DNA of 64,000 bases, taken from assembly GCA_965277595.1 (NCBI GenBank), contig CBDIDH010000001.1, positions 1,488,001-1,552,000 on the forward strand, in the 5' to 3' direction. The notes under the pieces are model-generated. The model was not told the origin of the DNA. It made no database searches and saw only the letters and a program-made list of their open reading frames with translations. The stretch comes from CBDIDH01 sp965277595 (lineage in GTDB: Bacteria > Planctomycetota > Planctomycetia > Isosphaerales > Isosphaeraceae). Below, piece by piece: positions 8,715 through 17,586 of the stretch. How positions within the stretch are numbered: position 1 is the stretch's first letter; every line of letters begins with the position of its first letter. A program made the position numbers and the translations under genes.

Positions 8715-9011
8715 TTACCCCATCGGTTCCTTGAGCGACCGGACGAAATGTTCGCCCTTGCCTCGGGCCTTCAGTTCGGCGGCCCTGGCCTCGGCGGCGG
8801 CTTTCTCGGGATAATCGAAGGTCGCCACCGTTCGACCGCCGATGTCGCAGACGGCCCAGACAACCCGCATCCTGGCGGCGGGCGACGGTTTCGGACGCCG
8901 CTCGGTCGGGTCGGCCCTTGGCTTTTTTTCGGGAGGCGTGTTCAGGCCCAGGGCCTCGGCGCGTTCGGCCTCGGCACGAAGTTCCAGACGGTTTCGCGGT
9001 CGGCGTCCCAT
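8715..9011 (-). CDS. small hypothetical protein, 98 aa
   Basis: This is a basic, charged protein. A Lys/Arg/Pro-rich first half precedes a small beta-alpha unit, RVVWAVCDIGGRTVATF then PEKAAAEARAAELKARGKG. The second half resembles a short single-domain fold. The family is not recognised. It ends 218 bases upstream of the ilvB start on the same strand. Confidence 0.55.
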   Translation of the reverse strand: MGRRPRNRLELRAEAERAEALGLNTPPEKKPRADPTERRPKPSPAARMRVVWAVCDIGGRTVATFDYPEKAAAEARAAELKARGKGEHFVRSLKEPMG

Positions 9012-9154
9012 GTTTGGATCGATTCCGAATCGGCCTTCGAACGAAAGAGATCGAGAAAGAGGACGACAGGCGAGCCCTGTGAAGCCGCCTCGACGCGTGC
9101 TCTTGATCTTACCGTATTAACCGTGCGCGGGGCCGACCGGCAAGACCTGGAGAA

Positions 9155-10135
9155 TCAAGACGATGGACCGGGACGTCGGTAAAGCGTGGCGGTTTCCACG
9201 GGTTCAAAGCCAAGGGATTGATACAGACCGAGCGCCGGCGCGTTGGTGGAGCGAGTCTGCACGTCGACCGAAGCCGTCGCCTGGGCTCGGGCGACGCGGA
9301 GGATCTCGTTGACAAGATGGCGGCCGTACCCTTTGCGACGATGATCGGCGTTCACCTCCATGTCAATCAGGCCGATCCGGGCGCGGCCGTCGCGGCGGCC
9401 GAACCAGGTCATGTCCCAGGTCGAGGCTCGAACGTATTCCTGCTCGTTCGCCTTTGAGAGTAAGCGGTACGTCGTCGGCCGAAAATCGCCGATCGCCAGC
9501 GCATGCCACCAGGTCGCCGGCAGGGCATCTTCAACGACCTCAACGCGAGTCACCCTGCGCATCAAGACCCCGCGCGGGTCGCGAAGCTCGGGCCTGGCGA
9601 GATCCGCTTCGAGCAAGATCGTCTCGCTGACCGGTTCATAACCTGCCCGGCTCACCGCCCGAAGAAACGGGACGTGCGAGGCGAGAATTCCGGCCCATTC
9701 GCTGCCGCCGTAAACGCCCCAGTAGAAAGGGTTTAACGGAAACTGGCCCCCGGCGTAAATCACCGAGGCGCCACGTTCGATCAGATAGCCTTCCGAACGT
9801 GCCAGAAGCTCGGCCTCGATTTCGGGATCGTCGTTACACGGTTCGACGACGAGCATTCCGACCGTTCCGAGGTCGTGAGACAGGGTGAGAGGGCGGGGTT
9901 TCGGGCCGAGGTCTTCCGCGTCGGGACCAAAGCCCGCGTGCGCGAAGCCGACCGGACGGTCGTTCGACACGGCGACGGTTAGCCCCTGGGCGTCAAAAAG
10001 GGGATTGCCGACGACCCGGGCCTCGAATTCGTGGACGGTCAAGGGCCTGGCGATGGACCCGCCGAGAACCCCGCGGTTCCAGAGCGCCGCGAGTGCCGCG
10101 GTGTCGGTGTTGCGAAACGAACGGAAGTGCGTCAC
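9155..10135 (-). CDS. GNAT-family N-acetyltransferase, two GNAT-like halves
   Basis: This is a 326-residue acetyltransferase. The C-terminal GNAT domain is clear: IGLIDMEVNADHRRKGYGRHLV is the acetyl-CoA loop region, and LGLYQSLGFEPV follows. The N-terminal half (FRNTDTAALAALWNR, then GMLVVEPCNDDPEIEAELLARSEGY) looks like a second, more diverged GNAT fold. The GTG at 10135 was chosen because the longer reading frame would run into the Rieske gene upstream. The substrate is unknown. Confidence 0.78.
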   Translation of the reverse strand: MTHFRSFRNTDTAALAALWNRGVLGGSIARPLTVHEFEARVVGNPLFDAQGLTVAVSNDRPVGFAHAGFGPDAEDLGPKPRPLTLSHDLGTVGMLVVEPCNDDPEIEAELLARSEGYLIERGASVIYAGGQFPLNPFYWGVYGGSEWAGILASHVPFLRAVSRAGYEPVSETILLEADLARPELRDPRGVLMRRVTRVEVVEDALPATWWHALAIGDFRPTTYRLLSKANEQEYVRASTWDMTWFGRRDGRARIGLIDMEVNADHRRKGYGRHLVNEILRVARAQATASVDVQTRSTNAPALGLYQSLGFEPVETATLYRRPGPSS

Positions 10136-10224
10136 CGGTCTCGCTATGGTCCTCGGTTCGCACGGACGGCGGAGAGACCTAAATCCGTGGCACGATACGT
10201 CTTGGTGGACTTGTTGCCGGTCAC

Positions 10225-10533
10225 CTAGGCCACGTTGACCAGGACGTCGGTTCCGTCGATTTTCACCTCGTAAACCGGTTGCTTGACACGTGGACCCATC
10301 GGCGACTTGCCCGTGCAAACGTCGAATTGCCAGCCATGCCAGGGGCAGGAGACCATGGTACCTTCTCGCGGTCCATCGGCGAGCGGCCCCCCTTGATGCG
10401 GACAGATTCCGTCAATCGCGGTGATCACTCCGTCCACGTTAAAGAGGGCGTAAATGCGTCCGGCGTGTTCAACCTCCTTGGCCTCACCTGGCGGTAACTC
10501 GTCCAGGGTTGCCATCTTCACGAATCCCGGCAT
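10225..10533 (-). CDS. Rieske-type [2Fe-2S] ferredoxin
   Basis: This is a 102-residue single-domain Rieske protein of the NirD/biphenyl-dioxygenase ferredoxin type. The cluster ligands are Cys44 and His46 in CPHQGG, and Cys63 and His66 in CPWHGW. It has no signal peptide, so it is cytoplasmic and likely passes electrons to an oxygenase or reductase. No such partner is adjacent on this strand, although the carotenoid-type oxidoreductase is transcribed divergently next to it. Confidence 0.88.
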   Translation of the reverse strand: MPGFVKMATLDELPPGEAKEVEHAGRIYALFNVDGVITAIDGICPHQGGPLADGPREGTMVSCPWHGWQFDVCTGKSPMGPRVKQPVYEVKIDGTDVLVNVA

Positions 10534-10841
10534 CGGCCCACTCCCACAAACCCGACCCGACCCGACCCGACCCGAAGAACCGATCCCAACTCAAGACGTC
10601 GGCAATTCTCTCACGCCCTTCGACGCAAGACAACCTCTGAGCTGGCATAAGATTGCCTCTTTCCCTCGGAAAAATCAAATTCCTTGCAAGAACTTTGACG
10701 GAAGCCGACGGTTTCTGAAAGATTTCGAGCAGATTTGGTTTCCAGGCACTGGCGGAGGATTGGTGTTTCCGACTGCCTATAGTGAGTAACGAGGTTGGCT
10801 TGACGGAAACGGGACAGATCGCAGGACGTCAAGGGGCAAGC
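10534..10841. other. divergent intergenic region with CCCGA tandem repeat
   Basis: This region separates the Rieske gene (minus) from the oxidoreductase (plus) and should hold both promoters. At 10551-10575 the pentamer CCCGA is repeated five times exactly, 18 bases upstream of the Rieske start. A five-base simple repeat can gain or lose units by slippage. No convincing sigma-70 boxes are seen. A GTG at 10782 would extend the oxidoreductase into this region. Confidence 0.6.
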
Positions 10842-12410
10842 ATGGCCTGGGCTGGAGAGTATGACCTGGCGGTCGTTGGCGGCGGGGTCGGTGGGTTGGC
10901 GTTGGCGGCCCTGGCGCAACGTCTTGGCCTGCGGACGGTCTTGCTGGAAGCGCATACCAGGCTCGGCGGCTGTGCGGGGTACTTTGAACGCGGACCTTAC
11001 ACGTTTGACGCCGGGGCCACGGCGCTCATGGGCCTGCGGCAAGGAGAACCGATCGGCGACCTGCTCGCGAGCGTCGGTGTTGACTTTGAGGGCGTCCAGA
11101 CAACGAGTTACCGCGTTCATCTCCCCGATCGCGTCCTCGATATCGTGCCGAACCGCGAGGATTTTGAGCGTGCCTCGGCCGAGACATTCCCGGGACATGA
11201 TCGCGGCCAGAGATTCTTCTGGAGACTTCAGGAATCTGTCGGCAACCTGCTTTTTCAGGCCGCGTCCCAGGTTCCCAGGCTTCCGGTCCGATCGGCGGCC
11301 GACCTCGTTCATGATTTTGCGTTGCTCGGCCTCCGCGGAAGTCTCGCGGCCTCGCTCTGGCTGGTAACCGTCCGCGACGTCCTTCGTTGCACGGGCCTCG
11401 ATCGCGACCCTCCCTTTCAAGCCCTCATTGCCATGCTCTTGCAAGACACCGCGCAGGCGGGACCAGAGACAGTCCCCTTCGCCAACGCCTCGGCCTGTCT
11501 TCAGGCTTACCGACTGGGCATGTGCCGGCCGAAAGGGGGGATGCGTGCCCTGGCCGAGGGCCTCGGTTCTCGCTTCGCCGCGCTCGGCGGCGACCTCCGC
11601 AAGGCGACCATCGTCGACCAGGTCGAAGCCGACGCAAAAGCGGGTTTCACCATCGTGACCCGGCGACGCCAAGTCCTCAAATCACGACAGGTTGCGTTCA
11701 ACCTGCCACTCGACCTCGCGGCCCGGCTCCTCGGCCGGACGCTTGAAGGACGGCTGGGGCGTTCCGAACAAAAATCGAGGGCTGTCTGGAGCGCCTTCAC
11801 CGGATATCTCGCTCTGGAACGCTCGGCGATATCCGATGAGGCGCCTCTGTTTCATCAGGTTCTTCAGGATTATGACCAGCCACCGCATGACGGAAACAAT
11901 GTTCTCATCTCGTTATCGCCCGTCCAGGACGAGGGTTACGGACCACCGAACGTCCGCCTGGCCACGCTCTCGACCCACACGACGCCGGATGATTGGACGG
12001 ACCTTGACCGGCCTTCCTACGATGCGAAGAAGCAAATGTACCGCGATCGATTGCTGGGCGCTCTGAACCAGGCCTTCCCCAACTTGAGCAAACAGTTGAT
12101 CCACGCGGAATTCGCCAGTCCACGCAGCTTTGCTCGTTATACGCGACGGAGCCTGGGTGCCGTGGGAGGGCCGCCGGTCTCGCGAGCGAACAGCAACGCC
12201 CTGGCCGTGGGGTCCGACGTTTTCGGCGATGGCCTCTGGGTCGTCGGCGACTCGGTCTTTCCAGGGCAAGGGACGATGGCCACGGTACTCTCGGCCATCC
12301 GAGTTCTTGAGCGGATCACGGGGAAGTCGTGGAGCACGATTCGATCGACCTGCCAGACGACCTGGATTCGCCCGGAAAACCTCCTGGAGACAGGCTCCGG
12401 GTCTCTGTAA
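10842..12410 (+). CDS. CrtI-like FAD-dependent desaturase/oxidoreductase
   Basis: This flavoprotein of about 522 residues belongs to the phytoene desaturase/carotenoid isomerase superfamily. The dinucleotide-binding motif VVGGGVGGLALA is close to the N-terminus and is followed by the LLEAHTRLGGCAGYFERG segment typical of CrtI-like enzymes. The C-terminal FAD contact is LWVVGDSVFPGQG. The ATG at 10842, with AAGGGG upstream, was preferred over the GTG at 10782. No phytoene synthase is nearby, so the substrate could be a carotenoid or another polyene. A deacetylase gene follows 48 bases later. Confidence 0.82.
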   Translation: MAWAGEYDLAVVGGGVGGLALAALAQRLGLRTVLLEAHTRLGGCAGYFERGPYTFDAGATALMGLRQGEPIGDLLASVGVDFEGVQTTSYRVHLPDRVLDIVPNREDFERASAETFPGHDRGQRFFWRLQESVGNLLFQAASQVPRLPVRSAADLVHDFALLGLRGSLAASLWLVTVRDVLRCTGLDRDPPFQALIAMLLQDTAQAGPETVPFANASACLQAYRLGMCRPKGGMRALAEGLGSRFAALGGDLRKATIVDQVEADAKAGFTIVTRRRQVLKSRQVAFNLPLDLAARLLGRTLEGRLGRSEQKSRAVWSAFTGYLALERSAISDEAPLFHQVLQDYDQPPHDGNNVLISLSPVQDEGYGPPNVRLATLSTHTTPDDWTDLDRPSYDAKKQMYRDRLLGALNQAFPNLSKQLIHAEFASPRSFARYTRRSLGAVGGPPVSRANSNALAVGSDVFGDGLWVVGDSVFPGQGTMATVLSAIRVLERITGKSWSTIRSTCQTTWIRPENLLETGSGSL

Positions 12411-12458
12411 GGTTCGGGACGTGGGCGGAAGGTTCTTACGATCGCGGAGAGGAGACCA

Positions 12459-13151
12459 ATGCTCGACGCTCTTGTCATCGCCCCCCATCCCGACGATGCC
12501 GAACTGGGCATGGGAGGCACGATCGTCAGGATGATGAATCAGGGATGGAAGGTCGGGATTCTTGACCTGACCAGTGGCGAGCCGACGCCGTTGGGCAGCC
12601 TGCCCCTTCGCGCCGCGGAAACCGAGGCGGCAACAAAGGTTATGGGAAACCCCTGGCGCGAAAATCTGGGATTGCCGAACCGAAGTCTTGAGGCAACGCT
12701 CAGCAATCGTCGAGCACTCGCGGGAGTTTTTCGAAGAGTCAAACCGAAGCTTCTCTTCGCCCCTTACTGGGAGGATGCTCACCCGGACCATACGGCTGCC
12801 TCAAAGCTCGTCGAAGATGCCCGGTTCTGGAGCAAACTTTCGAAATCCGATATCCCGGGAACCCCGCATCATCCCGCCCGAATTTTCTATTACTTCAGCG
12901 TTCACTTGCGAATAGTCGAACGGCCCAGCCTGCTTGTCGATATCTCGGAGCAGATCGACGCGAAACGCGAGGCGATGTCGTGTTATCGGTCGCAACTCGT
13001 TGACAATCAACACGATGGCCGACCAAGGGTAATTGACTCCGTCTGCGATCGCAACCGATTCTGGGGGAATCTGGCGGGCGTCTTTCACGCCGAGCCGTTC
13101 GCGTCTCGTGAGCCGATCGGGCTAAGGGGCCTGAACGATCTGCTGCTTTGA
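12459..13151 (+). CDS. bshB1: PIG-L/LmbE family deacetylase, BshB1-like
   Basis: This is a 230-residue zinc-dependent deacetylase. HPDD at residues 10-13 and HPDH at 108-111 provide the metal ligands and general base. The overall pattern (MLDALVIAPHPDDAELGMGG, LDLTSGEPTPLGS, RVKPKLLFAPYWEDAHPDH) matches BshB1, which removes acetyl from GlcNAc-malate in bacillithiol synthesis. BshA and BshC are not in the window, so the specific role is inferred and a general sugar deacetylase is possible. Confidence 0.8.
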   Translation: MLDALVIAPHPDDAELGMGGTIVRMMNQGWKVGILDLTSGEPTPLGSLPLRAAETEAATKVMGNPWRENLGLPNRSLEATLSNRRALAGVFRRVKPKLLFAPYWEDAHPDHTAASKLVEDARFWSKLSKSDIPGTPHHPARIFYYFSVHLRIVERPSLLVDISEQIDAKREAMSCYRSQLVDNQHDGRPRVIDSVCDRNRFWGNLAGVFHAEPFASREPIGLRGLNDLLL

Positions 13152-13498
13152 CGCAACGTTGGGAACGATGCTTGCCAAAGCGGCATCGAGGTTGCTTAAA
13201 GGAATTTACGACCCGTTGTGGTGAAATGGCAACATGGACTGATCCGCAACGGGGATTGGAGTCTTCTGGTTTGCCAAGACGAGCGCCGTTGAGTATCCTG
13301 AGCCCTACCGCCAGTCCTTGCTCCAGGCCCACCGAGCGTTCGGGACTTTGGAGCATGGGGTCAACGCCGACCCCGCCCTTGCGACGACGCCCGACCTCGC
13401 CTTCCGAGGGGCTCGCCCGAGCCGCTTATCTCCCCTGTCGGTACAGGGGGGTGATAAGCTCGCGAACTGGGAGAGTTGCCGCAAGGAGTTAAGCACCC
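13152..13498. other. intergenic region upstream of PEP-CTERM gene
   Basis: These 347 bases hold no supported gene. A small perfect hairpin (CCCCTGT, four-base loop, ACAGGGG; 13432-13449) lies 50 bases before the next start codon, and AAGGAG precedes that ATG by 10 bases. The hairpin lies in the probable leader and could shield or time translation; this is inference. Confidence 0.45.
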
Positions 13499-14116
13499 AT
13501 GAAAGACGTTCGATGGCAAGGAATTGGCCTGGCACTCGCCGCGGGTCTAGTCATTCCCGGTATTTTTCTAACAGGCGCGGCCGATCCGCGACCGGGAGTG
13601 CGCGTGACTCTCGCCGGAACCGCTCCGGCGGGTTCGAGCACGACCCTGCAGTATCACGCCTGGGTCTCGGCGAAAGATCGCATCGACCAGGGTGACGACA
13701 TTCGGATTATTGATCCGCCTGGCCTCGTTCAGGGATCAGCCCAGGCTCCCGCGGGCTGGTCGGTCTCGACGGAACCGACAAGTCCCACCGTCGATCGAAC
13801 ATATTCGGACGATCCCGCCCTGCCGAATTTGATCTTCCGCCATGTGGACAGCAGACCGATCACGGGCCCGCTGCTGCTCAAGGGCTTCACGGCCAGGTCG
13901 ACTTCGGGGGCACCGCGAGCGGTTCGAAGTTTTGTGGCCCAGAGCACCCGAACAGGCAACCCTGGCAAGGACTTGAAAGTCGAGTCGTCTGGAATGATCG
14001 GTAAACCGGGAACCGTTCCTGAACCCGCGAGCCTTGTTTCGTCCTGTCTCGGTGTGATCGTGCTCGGAATTGTCTACGCCCGGCGACACCGACATAATCG
14101 CCCGGTCTTCAACTGA
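13499..14116 (+). CDS. PEP-CTERM sorting-signal protein
   Basis: This is a 205-residue exported protein. The N-terminal signal peptide is GIGLALAAGLVIPGIFLTGAA. The C-terminus carries a PEP-CTERM tail: VPEPASLVSSCLG, then a hydrophobic helix and the basic end YARRHRHN. Such tails are processed by exosortase at the membrane. The body is a beta-rich domain (PAGSSTTLQYHAWVSAKDR) without a recognised family. The ribosome binding site AAGGAG supports the ATG. Confidence 0.82.
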   Translation: MKDVRWQGIGLALAAGLVIPGIFLTGAADPRPGVRVTLAGTAPAGSSTTLQYHAWVSAKDRIDQGDDIRIIDPPGLVQGSAQAPAGWSVSTEPTSPTVDRTYSDDPALPNLIFRHVDSRPITGPLLLKGFTARSTSGAPRAVRSFVAQSTRTGNPGKDLKVESSGMIGKPGTVPEPASLVSSCLGVIVLGIVYARRHRHNRPVFN

Positions 14117-14203
14117 TGACATTCGACGCCGTCAACGACCCAAGGCGATGAATTCACGTCTTTGGCATTTGACACGGGTCGGTCTTCAGGACCGAAACGA
14201 TTG

Positions 14204-16027
14204 TCAGACCGAGCCGGCCTCCGCTGGGTCGGGGCTCACGTCCAGGGCATTCCAGGGTGCATTCAATGCGTCCTGGAGTGTCGGATAGATGTCGAGCATG
14301 TTGGGTAGCTGGGTTGCATCGAGAATCGTCTGGATTCTCGGTTCGATCTGACAGACCCGCAGGGTCGCGCCGGCGCGTTGGTGCTGCTGGGCACGAGCGA
14401 GCAGCATCACGACGGCTCCCTTGGAGATCGTCGAGACGTGTTCCAGGTTAAGAATCCGTCGCTCGCTTCCGGGATCGATCGGAATCGCTTCAAGGCCGGC
14501 TCGAACGGCGCTGATGTTGTCTTCGTTGCCGAGGTCGGCGGTCATGATGGATAAGACTTTGACCCCGTTGACGATTCGCAGCGTCAGCGCCTGGTGTCCC
14601 CGATCGCGTTTCCTGGTCGAACCTGTGGCGGAATCTTCGACGGGGGGAAGGTTGGGCAGGGGAATCAGCGAGGTTGACGCATTCGGGTCGGCCGGGGCCG
14701 TGTCCTCGTAGAGTTCTCCAAATGGATTCGCGGCGGTTGAGGAAGGGGCGGGGGTTGTTGGCCTGGTAATCGATATCGTGAATTGAAGGGCCTCGATCTG
14801 AAGGCGGTCGCCGTGGCGTGCCTCGGCGTCCTCGTCGCGGAGGATCTGGCCGTTCAGATAGGTTCCCGCAGTGCTGCCGAGGTCGCGAACGAAGACTCGC
14901 CCTTCGCGCTGTTCAATCGCCGCGTGAAGACGACTCACCTCGTTGCAATTCGGGCGAAGGTGGCATTCCTTGTCGCGGCCAATCAGGAACTCGGGCACAT
15001 TCAGGTCAAGTGTCTTTCCTCGGGCGCGACCGACCTCGACAACGAGTTGCACTCGGGTCGTTGGCGGTCGCGCGGGTTCGAGGTCGCGCGTCGGGGGACG
15101 GGGTGGACTGGCCACGATCTTTTGAACGGGAGGGGGCCAGACGCTTTTCAGGGCCTGGGTTTCGTCGGGAAAAATCTCGATATGCCGTTGCAGGTTCGTG
15201 AGCGCGAAGACGCTGGCGACCTGCGGCGAGACCCGGCAAATCTTGAGCAGGCCCCCCTGGGCCTTGCAGCGCCGGTGAACCTGGAAGACCTCGCCGAGAA
15301 CCTCGCTGGAGAGCCGTTCCACCTTGCCGAAGTGAAGCGTGATCCGGTTCTGACCGGCGTCAATCAGGCTTCTCAATGGGTCGGAAATCGCTCGGATATC
15401 CGCCTCGGTGACAATTGCCTTCTTGAGAAGACGGACCAGAACCACCCCGTCTTTCTCGGTCACGACGAGAGTGCCGAGTTCTTCCGTATCCTCAACCCCG
15501 TAAGTTTCGGTTCCCAGATCGGTTGCGTCGTCGTCAGTATCCTCGGCGGTCTCGTGACGTTTTTGCGTGACAAGAGCCGGGAGAGGTGAGCGATAGGGAC
15601 GCGTCGTTGTGTTTTTCAGGAGCGGATTCGCGGGCTGACCGGGTGTTAACAACGGGTTCGCAATTGCCACGTTGTCGAAAAGCGCCTCGCGCTCCGGGGC
15701 AGAGGTCATGACATGCCCAGGCGCGTCCATGTCGATCCGAAACTGGAAATGTTCGGGACCGACCCAGAGGTGATCGCCGTCGTGAACTTCGACCGGGGGG
15801 CGGTTGGGGTCGAGCACCGTCTGGTTGACTGCGGTTCCCGCCGCCGAGTAAAGCGCCTCGACCAGAACGCGATCGCCAGAAAGGAGAATCCGGCAATGAT
15901 TTCGGCTGATCCGCCCGTGATCGATCCGAAGGTTGCACGAGTGATCGCGGCCGATCACATAGCGATCCACCTTGATCGGATATTCTTTGTGGACGGACTC
16001 ATCGTTCCGGGTGAGCGTGACCTGCAT
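14204..16027 (-). CDS. FHA-STAS-FHA-STAS signalling protein
   Basis: This is a 607-residue protein with two repeated modules. FHA domain 1 (residues about 1-100) has VIGRDHSCNLRI and SRNHCRI. STAS-like domain 1 (about 187-298) has VRLLKKAIVTEAD and VERLSSEVLGEV. FHA domain 2 (about 325-425) has LIGRDKECHLRP, SRLHAAI and LGSTAGTYLNG. STAS-like domain 2 (about 495-595) has LEHVSTISKGAVVMLL. FHA domains bind phosphothreonine, and STAS domains act in partner-switching control of sigma factors. The protein could therefore link Ser/Thr kinases to anti-sigma pathways. The Met at 16027 has GAGG just upstream and starts exactly at the first FHA. No membrane segment is seen. Confidence 0.85.
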   Translation of the reverse strand: MQVTLTRNDESVHKEYPIKVDRYVIGRDHSCNLRIDHGRISRNHCRILLSGDRVLVEALYSAAGTAVNQTVLDPNRPPVEVHDGDHLWVGPEHFQFRIDMDAPGHVMTSAPEREALFDNVAIANPLLTPGQPANPLLKNTTTRPYRSPLPALVTQKRHETAEDTDDDATDLGTETYGVEDTEELGTLVVTEKDGVVLVRLLKKAIVTEADIRAISDPLRSLIDAGQNRITLHFGKVERLSSEVLGEVFQVHRRCKAQGGLLKICRVSPQVASVFALTNLQRHIEIFPDETQALKSVWPPPVQKIVASPPRPPTRDLEPARPPTTRVQLVVEVGRARGKTLDLNVPEFLIGRDKECHLRPNCNEVSRLHAAIEQREGRVFVRDLGSTAGTYLNGQILRDEDAEARHGDRLQIEALQFTISITRPTTPAPSSTAANPFGELYEDTAPADPNASTSLIPLPNLPPVEDSATGSTRKRDRGHQALTLRIVNGVKVLSIMTADLGNEDNISAVRAGLEAIPIDPGSERRILNLEHVSTISKGAVVMLLARAQQHQRAGATLRVCQIEPRIQTILDATQLPNMLDIYPTLQDALNAPWNALDVSPDPAEAGSV

Positions 16028-16470
16028 GTTCGACCTCTTCGTCCCAGAAAAACACGCCGCTGTGTCTGGGGCTGCAACCGGCAGTCGAGCCGACCCGGAC
16101 GCGGATAGTAACCTCGCGGCGCTGGGAGGTTTCTGTCCGCGCACGGAGATGGAGAAAAGGGTTGCCTGAAGACAACACCTTCGTGAGATGGATTTATGCC
16201 TTGGCTTTGAAGATGGATAGAAGGACGAACCCGGTGGGTCGGGCTGTCGGCATTGACCTGCCTGCCCGCCGGGTATTCCTTCCGTGACCGAACCCTGAAA
16301 AACCATCACAAGCGGGAGCGCATGCCAATAGTGAGGGGGTGGAAACCTGGCACGACCTTGAATACGTCCGCTTGTGAGGCATTCCGTACGTTTCAAGGTA
16401 TCCCACACCTTGGGAAAACTCCAGAGTTTTTCTCGGGAATTCTTGTCGCGGCGTGGGTCGCTCGCACGAA
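16028..16470. other. intergenic region between HtrA-like and FHA/STAS genes
   Basis: These 443 bases separate two minus-strand genes and should contain the FHA/STAS promoter. I see no gene, no intrinsic terminator with a T-run and no repeat family member. Long antisense reading frames here are shadows without a start signal. Confidence 0.4.
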
Positions 16471-17502
16471 TCAGGAAGCGAGTTGAGGTGTGACGGGTAG
16501 GTCCATCAAGTGTTCGTCGCGGACAATCCCCAGCGCGACGGGCTGATTCCAGGGAAGGCGCGCGAGAAGCCGGTGAAGGTCGTCGACGCCGCTGACAATC
16601 CGGCCGTTCACCGAGACGATCCAATCGCCGCTGGTCAAGCCCGCCATCTCCGACGGACCGCCGGGCGTGGTGGCAATCACCTCGGCGGCGCGGTCGTTGA
16701 GCAGGTCAAGTTCGCGGGCGAGTCGGCGAGGCACGGGAACGACCGTCGCCGTCAGACCCAGCGAGAGCCGGCGAACCCGGCCGTGACTGATCAATTCGGA
16801 AAGGACCCAGCGGGCGGTATTGCCCGGAACGGCAAACCCAAGGCCCTGCGCCATCGGAATGATTGCCGTGTTGATACCGACAACCCGGCCGCGCGAATCG
16901 ACGAGCGGGCCGCCCGAGTTGCCCGGGTTCAAGGGGGCCGTGTGCTGGATGATGTCGTCAATCAGCCGACCCCCTTCGCCCCGAAGGGCACGGCCCAGAG
17001 CGCTGACGACGCCTGTCGAGACGGTGGACTGAAACCCGAGCGGGTTGCCGACGGCGATGACAAGCTGGCCCACGCGGAGTGTTCCCGAATCGCCAAGCTC
17101 GGCATGCGGCAGGTCGCGTGAGGCGAGACGAATCAGGGCCGTATCGGTCGCCGGGTCATCGCCGATGAGGTCGGCGTCGAGGGTGTCCCCTTCCTGGGTG
17201 ATCGCGCCAAGGCGGTCGCGGCCATGAACGACGTGGCTGTTCGTGAGCGCGTAGCCGTCGGGCGTGATCAGGAACCCGGAACCCATCCCGCCGCCACGAT
17301 CGCCGCGTCGGCCGGTGACCGAGACGACCGCCGGACCGACCTTTTGAACGACGCCGATGACCGCCTGAGAATAGGCGTCGAGCAGGTCGGCCTCGGCCGG
17401 CGCGGCGGGCCGGGGTGTTGCCGGCGATCCCGACGGAACGTCGCCGGGCTCGACGTTGATGAGACGGAGCAGTGATTCAAACCGATCGCCCGAGCGTGTC
17501 AT
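16471..17502 (-). CDS. HtrA/DegP-like trypsin-PDZ serine protease
   Basis: This 343-residue protein has a trypsin-like domain with the catalytic triad His90 (TNSHVV), Asp120 (ATDTALI) and Ser196 (GNSGGPL), followed by one PDZ domain (about 255-340, PGGPSEMAGLTSGDWIVSVNG). There is no signal peptide or N-terminal membrane helix from the chosen Met at 17502, which has AAGGAG upstream. It would therefore be cytosolic unless the start is wrong. It is shorter than DegP, which has two PDZ domains. Confidence 0.87.
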   Translation of the reverse strand: MTRSGDRFESLLRLINVEPGDVPSGSPATPRPAAPAEADLLDAYSQAVIGVVQKVGPAVVSVTGRRGDRGGGMGSGFLITPDGYALTNSHVVHGRDRLGAITQEGDTLDADLIGDDPATDTALIRLASRDLPHAELGDSGTLRVGQLVIAVGNPLGFQSTVSTGVVSALGRALRGEGGRLIDDIIQHTAPLNPGNSGGPLVDSRGRVVGINTAIIPMAQGLGFAVPGNTARWVLSELISHGRVRRLSLGLTATVVPVPRRLARELDLLNDRAAEVIATTPGGPSEMAGLTSGDWIVSVNGRIVSGVDDLHRLLARLPWNQPVALGIVRDEHLMDLPVTPQLAS

Positions 17503-17586
17503 GGCAAGGTGGCTCCTTGTTTTGGAAGCTACCGAGATTCTATGCGGGGGCGGCAAGGCGCGGGGGTGGATCTGAGCGTTAAAGCG

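Noticed and set aside
16028..16624. N-terminal extension of the FHA/STAS protein to 16624
   Set aside because: The FHA domain starts right at the Met at 16027, which has a good ribosome binding site, and the extension has non-protein composition.
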